Source: Actinomycetota bacterium (GTDB taxonomy: Bacteria; Actinomycetota; Thermoleophilia; Gaiellales; Gaiellaceae). From it: a DNA stretch of 28,443 nt. Below the pieces are notes generated by a model. It was not told where the DNA came from. It saw nothing but the letters and a program-made list of their open reading frames with translations, and made no database searches. The translations under genes and the position numbers were made by a program. The stretch is from positions 1 through 28,443 of the forward strand of contig JAIBJP010000006.1 of the NCBI GenBank assembly GCA_020029625.1, given 5' to 3'. Of this stretch, positions 21,589 through 28,352 are shown one piece after another. Each line of letters opens with the position of its first letter. Positions within the stretch are counted from its first letter, which is position 1.

Positions 21589-22773
21589 ATGATCCGGAAG
21601 GCGAAGCGGATGGAGCCCATTCGCGGCTTCGGCATCGATCGCGTGGCGGCGGCCGCGGACGCCGGCGGCCGCTCCGTTCTGCGAATGGAGAACCTCGACA
21701 CGGACCTCCCGCTTCCTCCGGAAGCCGTGCCGGAGACCATCGCCGGCCTCGCGACCCCTGAGGCCAACAGCTGGCTGCCGTTCACCGGCGACCTCGACCT
21801 CCGCGCCGCGATCTCCGAGTTCACCGAGGCGCGGACGGGCCACCGCTACGACCCGGTGCGCGAGATCGTCGTCACCGTCGGCGGCATGGAGGGCCTCCTC
21901 AACGTGGTCCTCGCGCTGGTCGACCCGGGCGACGAGGTCGTCGTCACCGACCCGACCTACGCAGGGATCGTCAACCGGATCCGCCTTGCGGGGGGCACTC
22001 CGACCTTCATCCCCTTCGTCGCCGACGACGAAGGGTGGCGCTTCGACCGCGAAGCGCTTGACCGGGTCGTCGGGCCGAAGACGACAGGCTTCCTGCTCAT
22101 GAGTCCCTCGATGCCGTCCGGCGGCTACCTCGACGAGGACGACTGGCGCGCCGTCTGCGACCTCTGCCGTGAGCGCGACCTCTTCCTCGTCTACGACGCG
22201 GCTATGGAGCGCCTCCTCTTCGACGGGCGCCCACTCGTCCACCCGCTCAGGCTGGACGGCATGGGCGAGCGCACCGTCGTCGTCGGCTCGCTCTCGAAGG
22301 AGCACCGGATGATCGGCTGGCGCGTCGGCTGGGTCGCAGGCCCGGAGGCGACGGTCACGGACGTCGGCTGGGCCCATGTCTACAACACGACCTGCCCCGT
22401 CTCGATTGCGCGGAAGGCGGGAGCGGCGGTCCTGCGCGGCGATCAGGATCACGTCGCCGATTGCGTCGCCGAGCTCGAGCGCCGCCGCGACACGATGCTC
22501 GAAGGGCTTCCCGGCTGGCCCTTCGTCAAGCCCGCGGGCGGCTGGTCGCTCCTTCTCGACGTCGCGTCCCTCGGCTTCGAGCCCGAGGAGGCCTCGCAGC
22601 TCCTCCTCGAGGAGTCGCAGATCGCGGCCACCGGCATGCGCGGCTGGGGCGGCGAGGTGGCCGAGCGGTACGTCCGGTTCGTCTTCAGTGCCGAGCCGGT
22701 CGAGCGGCTCGAGGAGATCCCGGAGCGCCTCGCGGACGGCAAGCTCGCCACCGCGGTCTCAGCTCTGAGGTAG
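21589..22773 (+). CDS. PLP-dependent aminotransferase, class I/II
   Basis: 394 residues from the ATG at 21589. The fold type I motifs are visible: VTVGGMEGLLNVVLALVDPG (cofactor phosphate side), DPTYAGIVNRIRLAGG, LLMSPSMPSGGYL (where most have N-P-x-NPTG), LVYDAAMERLLF (Asp binding the pyridine nitrogen) and SLSKEHRMIGWRVGW with the Schiff-base Lys. The substrate is probably an amino acid; tyrosine, aspartate or a specialised one cannot be told. The SMPSGG variant of the NPTG region and Met/Glu replacing usual residues suggest a distinct subfamily. Its last 15 bases overlap the convergent deiodinase-like gene. Confidence 0.85.
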   Translation: MIRKAKRMEPIRGFGIDRVAAAADAGGRSVLRMENLDTDLPLPPEAVPETIAGLATPEANSWLPFTGDLDLRAAISEFTEARTGHRYDPVREIVVTVGGMEGLLNVVLALVDPGDEVVVTDPTYAGIVNRIRLAGGTPTFIPFVADDEGWRFDREALDRVVGPKTTGFLLMSPSMPSGGYLDEDDWRAVCDLCRERDLFLVYDAAMERLLFDGRPLVHPLRLDGMGERTVVVGSLSKEHRMIGWRVGWVAGPEATVTDVGWAHVYNTTCPVSIARKAGAAVLRGDQDHVADCVAELERRRDTMLEGLPGWPFVKPAGGWSLLLDVASLGFEPEEASQLLLEESQIAATGMRGWGGEVAERYVRFVFSAEPVERLEEIPERLADGKLATAVSALR

Positions 22774-23466
22774 CTCCCGCTCGATCGCGCGCTCGAGCTC
22801 GTCCGGTTTGAAGCCGAACGGGCCCTCGCCGCCCTGGAAGGCGATCCGCCCGTCCCGGCCCACCAGGTACAGACGGTCGGGCCAGCCGCCGTAGGCAGCG
22901 GCGACCGCGTTGTCGACCCCATCGACAAGCATCGGCATCTTGAGCCGCAGGTTGGTCGCGCACGCGGACGCGACACTCCGGCGCTCCTCGTCGCTCGTCG
23001 GTTCGTGGACGGCGAGCCCCGAGCGGCGGTTCTCGGGGAGGATCCACCCCTCCTCCGGGTGCGCCTCACGGATGTAGACGGCTAGGAAGTGCACGCGGTC
23101 GCCGAACCGTTCCGCCAGCGTGTCCAGCGCCCCGACCTGGGCGCGGAAGGGGGGTCAGGTGTAGGAGCCGAAGACGAGAGCGACCGGCCGCCGCTCGAGC
23201 AGCGAGGCTAGGCGCACAGTCCCGCCACCGTCGAAGGTGGGGAGCTCGAAATCGGGCGCCGGATCGCCCTCGGCCACGCTTGGCGTCCTGAGGTCGCGAT
23301 AGTCGGCGCGGGCCATCACGTCCTTCAGCGTCAAGGGCGAGTCCTCCGGCGCCAGACCGTGACGCATCCGCGAGACGACCATCCCGGGAACCGACCAGCG
23401 CCGGTCCACGGGGCTTCCGCGGGATACGGTGCGCATGTACCCGAGTACGTCCCGCGGGCTTGGCAC
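22759..23466 (-). CDS. Selenoprotein: iodothyronine-deiodinase-like thioredoxin-fold protein (in-frame TGA = Sec104)
   Basis: 235 residues from GTG 23466 to TGA 22759, with one in-frame TGA at 23157-23155 read as selenocysteine 104. Both sides are in the same frame with no shift. Around it: ALVFGSYT-U-PPFRAQVGAL, matching the deiodinase active site (FGSCT-U-PPF). Downstream come VHFLAVYIREAHPEEGW, DRLYLVGRDGRIAFQGGEGPFGF and KPDELERAIE, all counterparts of animal deiodinases. Sec104 to His136 (EAH) is 32 residues, as Sec126-His158 in human DIO1. A SECIS-like hairpin follows the TGA. Substrate is unknown; bacterial homologues may be redox enzymes rather than hormone deiodinases. A pipeline would report two unrelated fragments. 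Confidence 0.9.
23123..23157 (-). promoter_or_regulatory. Bacterial SECIS element directly after the UGA
   Basis: On the minus strand, ten bases after TGA (23157-23155), stem GCGCCC (23144-23139), loop AGGTCG (23138-23133), stem GGGCGC (23132-23127). Three more pairs (TCC 23147-23145 with GGA 23125-23123) extend it past a bulged T. The loop's GGU and its place about 20 nt from the UGA closely match the E. coli fdhF SECIS (loop AGGUCU), where SelB binds. Confidence 0.8.
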
Positions 23467-23472
23467 AGCGGA

Positions 23473-23482
23473 ACTTTAGACT
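23473..23482. promoter_or_regulatory. Bidirectional -10 element (ACTTTAGACT) between the selenoprotein and the deaminase
   Basis: Minus TAAAGT (23478-23473) lies 6 nt before the GTG at 23466; plus TAGACT (23477-23482) lies 6 nt before the GTG at 23489. The two hexamers share the central TA. Start codons are 23 bases apart, so both genes would be leaderless and fired from one melted region. Confidence 0.65.
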
Positions 23483-23488
23483 CGCCGC

Positions 23489-24517
23489 GTGAGCGACACC
23501 AGAGCCGTCGTCGAGGAGCTCGCGCGCGGCGGGCTCGCGGAGCTGCATACCCACCTGGGCGCCTCCGTCGATCCGGCGGTCATGTGGACGCTCGCGCACG
23601 AGCAGGGGATCGCGCTTCCGGTCAAGGACTACTGGGAGTTCGTGGAGCTCGTCACGGTCGACCCGCGCGGCGTCGAGGGGCTCCCGGAGCTGGACGAGAT
23701 CTACAAATGGACCGAGCTGATCCAGTCGAGCCCGCTTGCGGTCGAGCGCTCGGTGCATGGGGCCATCGGCGGCGCCTACCGGACGCAGAACATCACGACG
23801 CTCGAGCTCCGCTTCAACCCGATGAAGCGAAACCGCGGCGGCGAGCGTGACCTCGACCACATCATCATGGCCGCCGTCCGTGGGCTCGACCGCGCGGGTC
23901 TCGAGTACCCGCGTGTCCGGGCAGGCCTCATCCTGATGATGGACCGCACCTTCACTCGCGGGCAGAACGAGGTGATCATCGAGAAGGCGATCCGCTACCG
24001 CGAGCGCGGAGTCGTCGGCATCGACATCGCCGGCCCGCGCCCCAACGGCGGCCGCTACCCGTACCGCGACCTCGCCCCGCTCGTCGAGGAGGCCCGGGCC
24101 GCAGGGCTCGGCATCACCATCCACGTCGGCGAGGAGGGTGGCATGGACGGGATCGCGGAGATCGGGGAGGTAGTGGAGCACCTTCGCCCCGACCGCATCG
24201 GCCACGGGATCCTTGCCGCCCGAGACGAGGAGACCATGCGGCTCGTGCGAGACGCGGCCGTCGTCCTGGAGATCTGCCCTACCTCGAACCTCCTGACCCG
24301 AGCGCTGGCAGACGAGGAGGCGCTGCGCGAGACCGTGTCCGCCTTCGTCGATCGCAACATCCCCTTCACGATCGCCACCGACGGCCCTGAGATGATGCGA
24401 ACGCACCTCCGCGACGAGCTTCAACTCCTGCTCGACGTCGGCGCTCTCGCACCGGAAGCACTCCGGGAAGTGAACGCGCGCGGCCACCAGGCCGCCTTCG
24501 TACGCCGAACGGTGTAG
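23489..24517 (+). CDS. Adenosine-deaminase-like metal-dependent hydrolase
   Basis: 342 residues from GTG at 23489. Zinc-binding and catalytic motifs of the ADA family are seen in order: ELHTHLGASVDP (His20/His22), GLGITIHVGEEGG (His then Glu), DRIGHGI (His), EICPTSNLLT, and ATDGPEMM. In true adenosine deaminases the last is TDDP; here the second Asp, which contacts the purine, is Gly. So it hydrolyses an amino group from a purine-like compound, perhaps not adenosine (aminodeoxyfutalosine deaminase and N6-methyladenine-type relatives exist). It is divergent from the selenoprotein through a shared promoter. A GC hairpin follows at 24533. Confidence 0.85.
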   Translation: MSDTRAVVEELARGGLAELHTHLGASVDPAVMWTLAHEQGIALPVKDYWEFVELVTVDPRGVEGLPELDEIYKWTELIQSSPLAVERSVHGAIGGAYRTQNITTLELRFNPMKRNRGGERDLDHIIMAAVRGLDRAGLEYPRVRAGLILMMDRTFTRGQNEVIIEKAIRYRERGVVGIDIAGPRPNGGRYPYRDLAPLVEEARAAGLGITIHVGEEGGMDGIAEIGEVVEHLRPDRIGHGILAARDEETMRLVRDAAVVLEICPTSNLLTRALADEEALRETVSAFVDRNIPFTIATDGPEMMRTHLRDELQLLLDVGALAPEALREVNARGHQAAFVRRTV

Positions 24518-24532
24518 CGCGGAAAATCCCTC

Positions 24533-24555
24533 GCGCGGCCAATAGCGGCCCGCGC
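24533..24555 (+). terminator. GC-rich hairpin after the deaminase gene
   Basis: GCGCGGCC (24533-24540), loop AATAGC, GGCCCGCGC (24547-24555): eight pairs with one bulged C, 15 bases after the stop at 24517. There is no T-tract, common for actinobacterial terminators. It also lies 24 bases before the LuxR-type ATG. Confidence 0.45.
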
Positions 24556-24579
24556 AGTCCGCTGCGAGCATGGCCACGC

Positions 24580-24852
24580 ATGATCACTCTCAGCGAAGGC
24601 CTACGGTTCACGGGACGCCAGCGGCAGGTCGTCCAGCTCATCGCCGAGGGATGCTCGAACGCCGAGATCGCCGAGCGGCTCGGGGTCTCGCCCCGGACGG
24701 CGAAGGCTCACTCCGACATCCTGCGCTCCAAGCTGCACGTGGGGAAGCGGCGCCAGATCCCGCTGGCGTTCAAGGACGCAACCGGCGAGAACCCCCTGGA
24801 AAGCCTCGAGCCGGCAGCCGACGCGCGCGACGATTCCCGCCCGTTGGACTGA
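24580..24852 (+). CDS. Stand-alone LuxR/NarL-type HTH regulator
   Basis: 90 residues from the ATG at 24580. Residues about 8-60 form a complete LuxR-type DNA-binding domain: FTGRQRQVVQLIAEGCSNAEIAERLGVSPRTAKAHSDILR, then SKLHVGKRRQIP. No receiver or ligand-binding domain precedes it, as in GerE-like short regulators. The C-terminal 30 residues are acidic and disordered. No clear -10 or SD can be read in front of it. Targets are unknown; the neighbours on either side are the deaminase and pspAB/htpX. Confidence 0.88.
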   Translation: MITLSEGLRFTGRQRQVVQLIAEGCSNAEIAERLGVSPRTAKAHSDILRSKLHVGKRRQIPLAFKDATGENPLESLEPAADARDDSRPLD

Positions 24853-24874
24853 TTCGCTCGGGGGATGACGGCCC

Positions 24875-24900
24875 GGCGCCCGCGGCTTGCTGCGGGCGTC
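24875..24900. terminator. Hairpin between the LuxR-type gene and pspAB
   Basis: GGCGCCCGC (24875-24883), loop GGCTTGCT, GCGGGCGTC (24892-24900): nine pairs including one G-U, in the 57-base convergent gap. A likely terminator for either or both strands. Confidence 0.55.
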
Positions 24901-24909
24901 GGTTTGCGG

Positions 24910-25482
24910 TCAGTCGAGCGGAGCGTTGAAGAGAGCAAGCCAGCGGGTCAGGTCCGGCTCGATCGGGAGCTCTCCCTCGAGCTGGTTCTTCAGGCGGAGC
25001 TCCTCCGCGTTGTCGCGCTCCTGGTTCTCCCCGCTGGGGATGAACGGCCAGAACGTCCCGCGCTTGTAGCCGTAGATGAGGTAGACGCGACGGTCACGAT
25101 CCTGGAAGGCGAACAGGGCGGCAAGGAGCTGCCCGCCGAAGCCGCGATCGGCAAGCTCCGAGCTGACCAGGTGGGTCGTGGTCACCAGGTCTTCGAAGTC
25201 CTTGTCGCGGATGACGATCCACTCGAAGCCGAGGCTGTCCGAGCGGCGCCGCACTTCTGAGCCCGAGTCCCGCGCAGCGACGCCGAGCAGCTCGTCGATC
25301 TCGTTTTCGGCCCGCGTGAACTCGCCGGCGGAGAGCGGCTTGAAGACGACCGCCGCCACGCCGGCCGGCTTGAGGTTGCACTCGGTCTCGAGCGTGATCG
25401 CTGCGGTCGAAAGAGCGAAGAGCTTGTCGAGGTTCGCGCCCTTGAGCTTCTTGCGCCCGAAGAGGACGTTCCCCAGGCCCAC
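24910..25482 (-). CDS. pspAB: PspA-associated protein PspAB
   Basis: 190 residues from GTG at 25482, immediately after the htpX TAG. The N-terminus MGLGNVLFGRKKLKGANLDK and ALSTAAITLETECNLKPAG, then RDKDFEDLVTTTHLVSSELADRGFG and VYLIYGYKRGTFWPFIPSG, match the actinobacterial family that accompanies htpX in envelope-stress gene sets. Its biochemical role is not established; association with PspA/HtpX membrane quality control is known from gene neighbourhood. No pspA gene is in the window. Confidence 0.85.
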   Translation of the reverse strand: MGLGNVLFGRKKLKGANLDKLFALSTAAITLETECNLKPAGVAAVVFKPLSAGEFTRAENEIDELLGVAARDSGSEVRRRSDSLGFEWIVIRDKDFEDLVTTTHLVSSELADRGFGGQLLAALFAFQDRDRRVYLIYGYKRGTFWPFIPSGENQERDNAEELRLKNQLEGELPIEPDLTRWLALFNAPLD

Positions 25483-26394
25483 CTACTGAACCGGGCGGCC
25501 CATCTCCTGGGCGATAGCGGCGAGCCGCGCCAGGCGCTTCTCGAGCGGCGGGTGGGTGGCGAAGAGCTCGCCCAGCGACGACTTGACCGACGTCGGGATG
25601 ATGAAGAACGCGTTCATACTTTCCACCTCGCGGAGGTCGCGCTGCGGAATGCGGATCATGTCGCTCGCGATCTTCTGCAGCGCGCTCATCAGCTGCTCGG
25701 GCGCGCCCGTGAGGAGGGCGGAACCCCGGTCGGCGGCGTACTCGCGGTAGCGCGAGATCATCCGGATCAGGACGAAGCTGATCACGTACGTCAGCAGAGA
25801 GACGACGAAGATGATCAGCCAGACCGGTGTGCCGCCGTCGCGGCTCCGGTTTCCGCCGCTGAACATGCCGCCATAGAGCCCGAAACGGGTCAGCAGAGCC
25901 GCGAGCATCGCGAAGAAGCTCGCGAGGGTCATGACGAGCACGTCTCGGTTCCCGATGTGGGCGAGCTCGTGCGCGAGCACCCCCTCGATCTCCTGCGGCT
26001 CGAGCCGACGCCAAAGTCCCTCGGTCACCGCCACCGCGGAGTGCTTGGGGCTCCGGCCGGTCGCGAAGGCGTTCGGCACATCGGTCGGGATGATGGCCAC
26101 GCGCGGCTTGGGCAGGTCGGCCATCGCGCAGAGCCGCTCGACCATCGCGTGCAGCTCGGGCGCCTGCTCGGGCGTGACGACCTTCGCGCCGGAGGCTCTG
26201 AGCGCCAGCTTGTCGGAGGTGAAGTACTGGAACGCTGCCAGCCCGACGACGATCAGGAGCATCGGCGCGAGCCCGACGTTCAGGACCTGGAAGAGGACCA
26301 CGGCGAAGACGACGTAGAGCGCGCCGAGCAGGAACGACGTCGTGACCATGCGCGCAGACAGGCCGAAGTCGCGTCCGAAAGCCTTGCGTTTCAT
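25483..26394 (-). CDS. htpX: Membrane zinc metalloprotease HtpX
   Basis: 303 residues from the ATG at 26394 (MKRKAFGRDFGLSARMV). M48 peptidase of the inner membrane that degrades misfolded membrane proteins. Two membrane helices near residues 15-60, the zinc motif HELAHIGNRD, another pair of helices (FFAMLAALLTRFGLYGG, WLIIFVVSLLTYVISFVLI), and REYAADRGSALLTG with the third-ligand Glu. THPPLEKRLARL is the usual C-terminal signature. The frame extends to 26961, but the extra part is not HtpX-like and overlaps the divergent gene. It has a leader of about 30 nt with SD GGAGAG, unlike most genes here. pspAB follows. Confidence 0.95.
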   Translation of the reverse strand: MKRKAFGRDFGLSARMVTTSFLLGALYVVFAVVLFQVLNVGLAPMLLIVVGLAAFQYFTSDKLALRASGAKVVTPEQAPELHAMVERLCAMADLPKPRVAIIPTDVPNAFATGRSPKHSAVAVTEGLWRRLEPQEIEGVLAHELAHIGNRDVLVMTLASFFAMLAALLTRFGLYGGMFSGGNRSRDGGTPVWLIIFVVSLLTYVISFVLIRMISRYREYAADRGSALLTGAPEQLMSALQKIASDMIRIPQRDLREVESMNAFFIIPTSVKSSLGELFATHPPLEKRLARLAAIAQEMGRPVQ

Positions 26395-26432
26395 AGGAAG
26401 TTCAACTCTCCTCGGGCGATGGGGTAACCCAG

Positions 26433-26442
26433 ATTGTACCTT
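26433..26442. promoter_or_regulatory. Bidirectional -10 element (ATTGTACCTT) between htpX and the membrane protein
   Basis: Minus TACAAT (26438-26433), near consensus, drives htpX with a leader of about 30 nt; plus TACCTT (26437-26442) lies 6 nt before the GTG at 26449. The hexamers share the central TA, the same geometry as at 23473-23482. Confidence 0.6.
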
Positions 26443-26448
26443 GCGCCG

Positions 26449-28032
26449 GTGATCCGAACGCTCACCCTGACGGCCCTCGTTCTGCTTGTCGCAGCCGGTC
26501 CTGCCGCCGCGGCGACGCAGGAATTTCGCATTTTGCTCGTACCAGGACTCGGGCTCGACGATCTCCAGGGGCTCGCGGACCGCGGCGCGGTCGGCCTGCT
26601 CGTGCCCGCGAATGGGCCTACGACGAGCGGCGAGCAGGCGCGCGCCGCGCTCATCCGAGGTGAGTTGCGAAACGCGTTGCTGGACGGCGGTTTGCCGAGC
26701 GGTCCTCCGCTGGTGTCGTTCGAGACCGCGGCTGAGCCGCCACGAGGGGCCCCGGCAATAGTCCTCGGCCTTCCTTCCGGCCTCGAACAATCGAATGACC
26801 GCCGCTATCCCATCGCGGTGATCGGGCATGGCTTCCGGGGACTCCTCACCTCCGAATCGACCCGGCTTCCGGGGCTTGTCTCGGTTGCCGACGTTGCGCC
26901 GACCGCGCTGGGGGGGGACGACGGGCTCGGCTGGCAACCCCAGGAGGACCCTGTCGCGCACGTCCTGGCCCTAGACCGGCTCATCGACGCTAAGAAGGAC
27001 GCGCGCCTGCCTTCGGCCCTCCTCGGGGCCGGGTTGATCGTCCTCTTGGCGCTCGTGTTTCCTCGGGCGGCTGCACTCGGGTATGCGACCGCCCTGACTG
27101 CGAACCTGATCCTCGGAGCCACCGAGACGGCCACCCTTTGGATCGTCCTGCTGGCGATCGGGCTCTCGATCGCCGGAGCGTTGCCTCTGGCCCTGGTTGT
27201 TCGCACGACGGCTGCAGTGGGCCTCGCGCTGGCCGCCGTCCTCGTCCTCTACCTCGCAGCCTTTGCGATAGACGGGTCGTGGGTCGCGCTCTCGCCCTGG
27301 GGCCCCTCGCAGACGGGACGCTTCTATGGGGTGGACAACCTGCTCGAGACCATGCTGCTCGTGCCCGCACTCGCGGGCGCCGCGCTGCTGGGTCGCAAGT
27401 TAGGTCCGGTTGCTTTCGCTGCCGCGGCGCTGGTCGCGTTCGTCCTCGTGGCAGGGAGCCGCTTCGGGGCGGACGGCGGCGGCGCGCTCGTCCTGGCCGC
27501 GGGCTACGCGGTGCTCGCGGCGCTCCTCGCGGGTCTACGCGGCCGACGGTTCGTCGCCGCGCTGGGCGGTGCCGCCTTGCTCGCGACCGGCCTCATCGCC
27601 CTGGATGCGGCCACGGGAGGCTCGAGCCACGTGACCCGGGCGCTCGGGGAAGGGCCCGACACGCTCGCTTCGCATTTCCGCGACCGGCTACTCGTTTCGT
27701 GGGAACGCGTGACGCTCGGTCCTGGTCCCGCTCTCGCGGTAGTCCTCTCTCTCGCCGCGCTCGCGGTGCTCGTGGTCCGTCTCCTCGCCTCGGACCGGCC
27801 GCTCGCCGAGCGAGCGCTTCCGCTTGCGTTCGCCACGGCCGTGCTCGTCTCACTGATCGTCAACGATTCGCCGGGCGACGTCGCGCTGACCGGTCTCGTG
27901 GGCTATCTCGTTTGCGAGGCCGTTATGCTTCGCGGCCGATGCGCTGCCGCCTCCTGCTCGCGCTCATCCTCGGCCTTCTACTGGCCGGCTGCGGGGGCGA
28001 GACGACTGTCGCGCCCACGGCCGAGACCGTGA
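26449..28032 (+). CDS. Polytopic membrane protein with degenerate alkaline-phosphatase-like ectodomain
   Basis: 527 residues from GTG at 26449 (a TTG at 26434 lies upstream of the -10 box). Signal peptide VLLVAAGPAAAA, then a domain of about 170 residues with LLVPGLGLDDLQGLADRGAV, TTSGEQARAALI, VIGHGFRGLLTSESTRLPGL and SVADVAPTALGG, the pattern of phosphatase/sulphatase-fold proteins without an obvious metal-binding Asp/His set. About ten membrane helices follow. The N-domain is presumably outside. The last 31 residues (from MLRGRCAAASC) are encoded over the start of the cytochrome gene in another frame and are of low complexity; the true C-terminus may be shorter if a sequencing or real frameshift exists. 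Confidence 0.7.
   Translation: MIRTLTLTALVLLVAAGPAAAATQEFRILLVPGLGLDDLQGLADRGAVGLLVPANGPTTSGEQARAALIRGELRNALLDGGLPSGPPLVSFETAAEPPRGAPAIVLGLPSGLEQSNDRRYPIAVIGHGFRGLLTSESTRLPGLVSVADVAPTALGGDDGLGWQPQEDPVAHVLALDRLIDAKKDARLPSALLGAGLIVLLALVFPRAAALGYATALTANLILGATETATLWIVLLAIGLSIAGALPLALVVRTTAAVGLALAAVLVLYLAAFAIDGSWVALSPWGPSQTGRFYGVDNLLETMLLVPALAGAALLGRKLGPVAFAAAALVAFVLVAGSRFGADGGGALVLAAGYAVLAALLAGLRGRRFVAALGGAALLATGLIALDAATGGSSHVTRALGEGPDTLASHFRDRLLVSWERVTLGPGPALAVVLSLAALAVLVVRLLASDRPLAERALPLAFATAVLVSLIVNDSPGDVALTGLVGYLVCEAVMLRGRCAAASCSRSSSAFYWPAAGARRLSRPRPRP
27924..27929 (+). promoter_or_regulatory. -10 box (TATGCT) of the cytochrome c gene
   Basis: TATGCT 9 nt before the ATG at 27939, inside the upstream membrane-protein gene. 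It implies an internal leaderless promoter. Confidence 0.5.
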
Positions 28033-28352
28033 TCGGGACCGTTCCGGGCGCGGAGACCGTCGACGTCGCCGCCGGTGACCCGACCGCAGGCAAGGAGATT
28101 TTCACGAAGACCGCGCAGCCTCCGTGCTCCAGCTGCCACACCTACGGCCCCGCGGGATCGACTGCGACGGTCGGGCCCAACCTCGACACCGTGCTCAAGG
28201 ACAAGGACGCCCAGTTCATCCTCGAGTCGATCATCGATCCGAGCGCAGAGGTGGCCGCGGGCTTCCAGGACATCATGCCGAAGGACTACGGGACGAAGCT
28301 CGACCAGAAGCAGCTCGCTGACCTCGTCGCGTTCCTGCAGCCGAAGAGCTGA
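27939..28352 (+). CDS. Lipoprotein monohaem cytochrome c
   Basis: 137 residues from the ATG at 27939. Lipoprotein signal RCRLLLALILGLLLAGCGG (lipobox LAGC), a linker of about 30 residues, then a class I-like c domain with haem motif CSSCHTYG and a candidate Met ligand in FQDIMPKDYG. Conserved stretches GPNLDTVLKDKDAQFILESI and LADLVAFLQ fit small electron-carrier cytochromes. It should be anchored on the outer membrane face and carry electrons to or from a membrane complex; the partner is not visible. The open frame begins at 27138, but only this part is coding. The next gene starts with a CTGA overlap. Confidence 0.9.
   Translation: MRCRLLLALILGLLLAGCGGETTVAPTAETVIGTVPGAETVDVAAGDPTAGKEIFTKTAQPPCSSCHTYGPAGSTATVGPNLDTVLKDKDAQFILESIIDPSAEVAAGFQDIMPKDYGTKLDQKQLADLVAFLQPKS

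Noticed and set aside
23095..23154. Frameshift or pseudogene explanation for the split deiodinase-like gene
   Set aside because: Both halves are in one frame with family-typical residues straight through the C-run after the TGA; only the TGA interrupts, at the active-site position, and a SECIS-like hairpin follows.
26395..26961. A 189-residue N-terminal extension of HtpX
   Set aside because: It overlaps the divergent membrane-protein gene and promoter; the ATG at 26394 has an SD and gives the normal family length.
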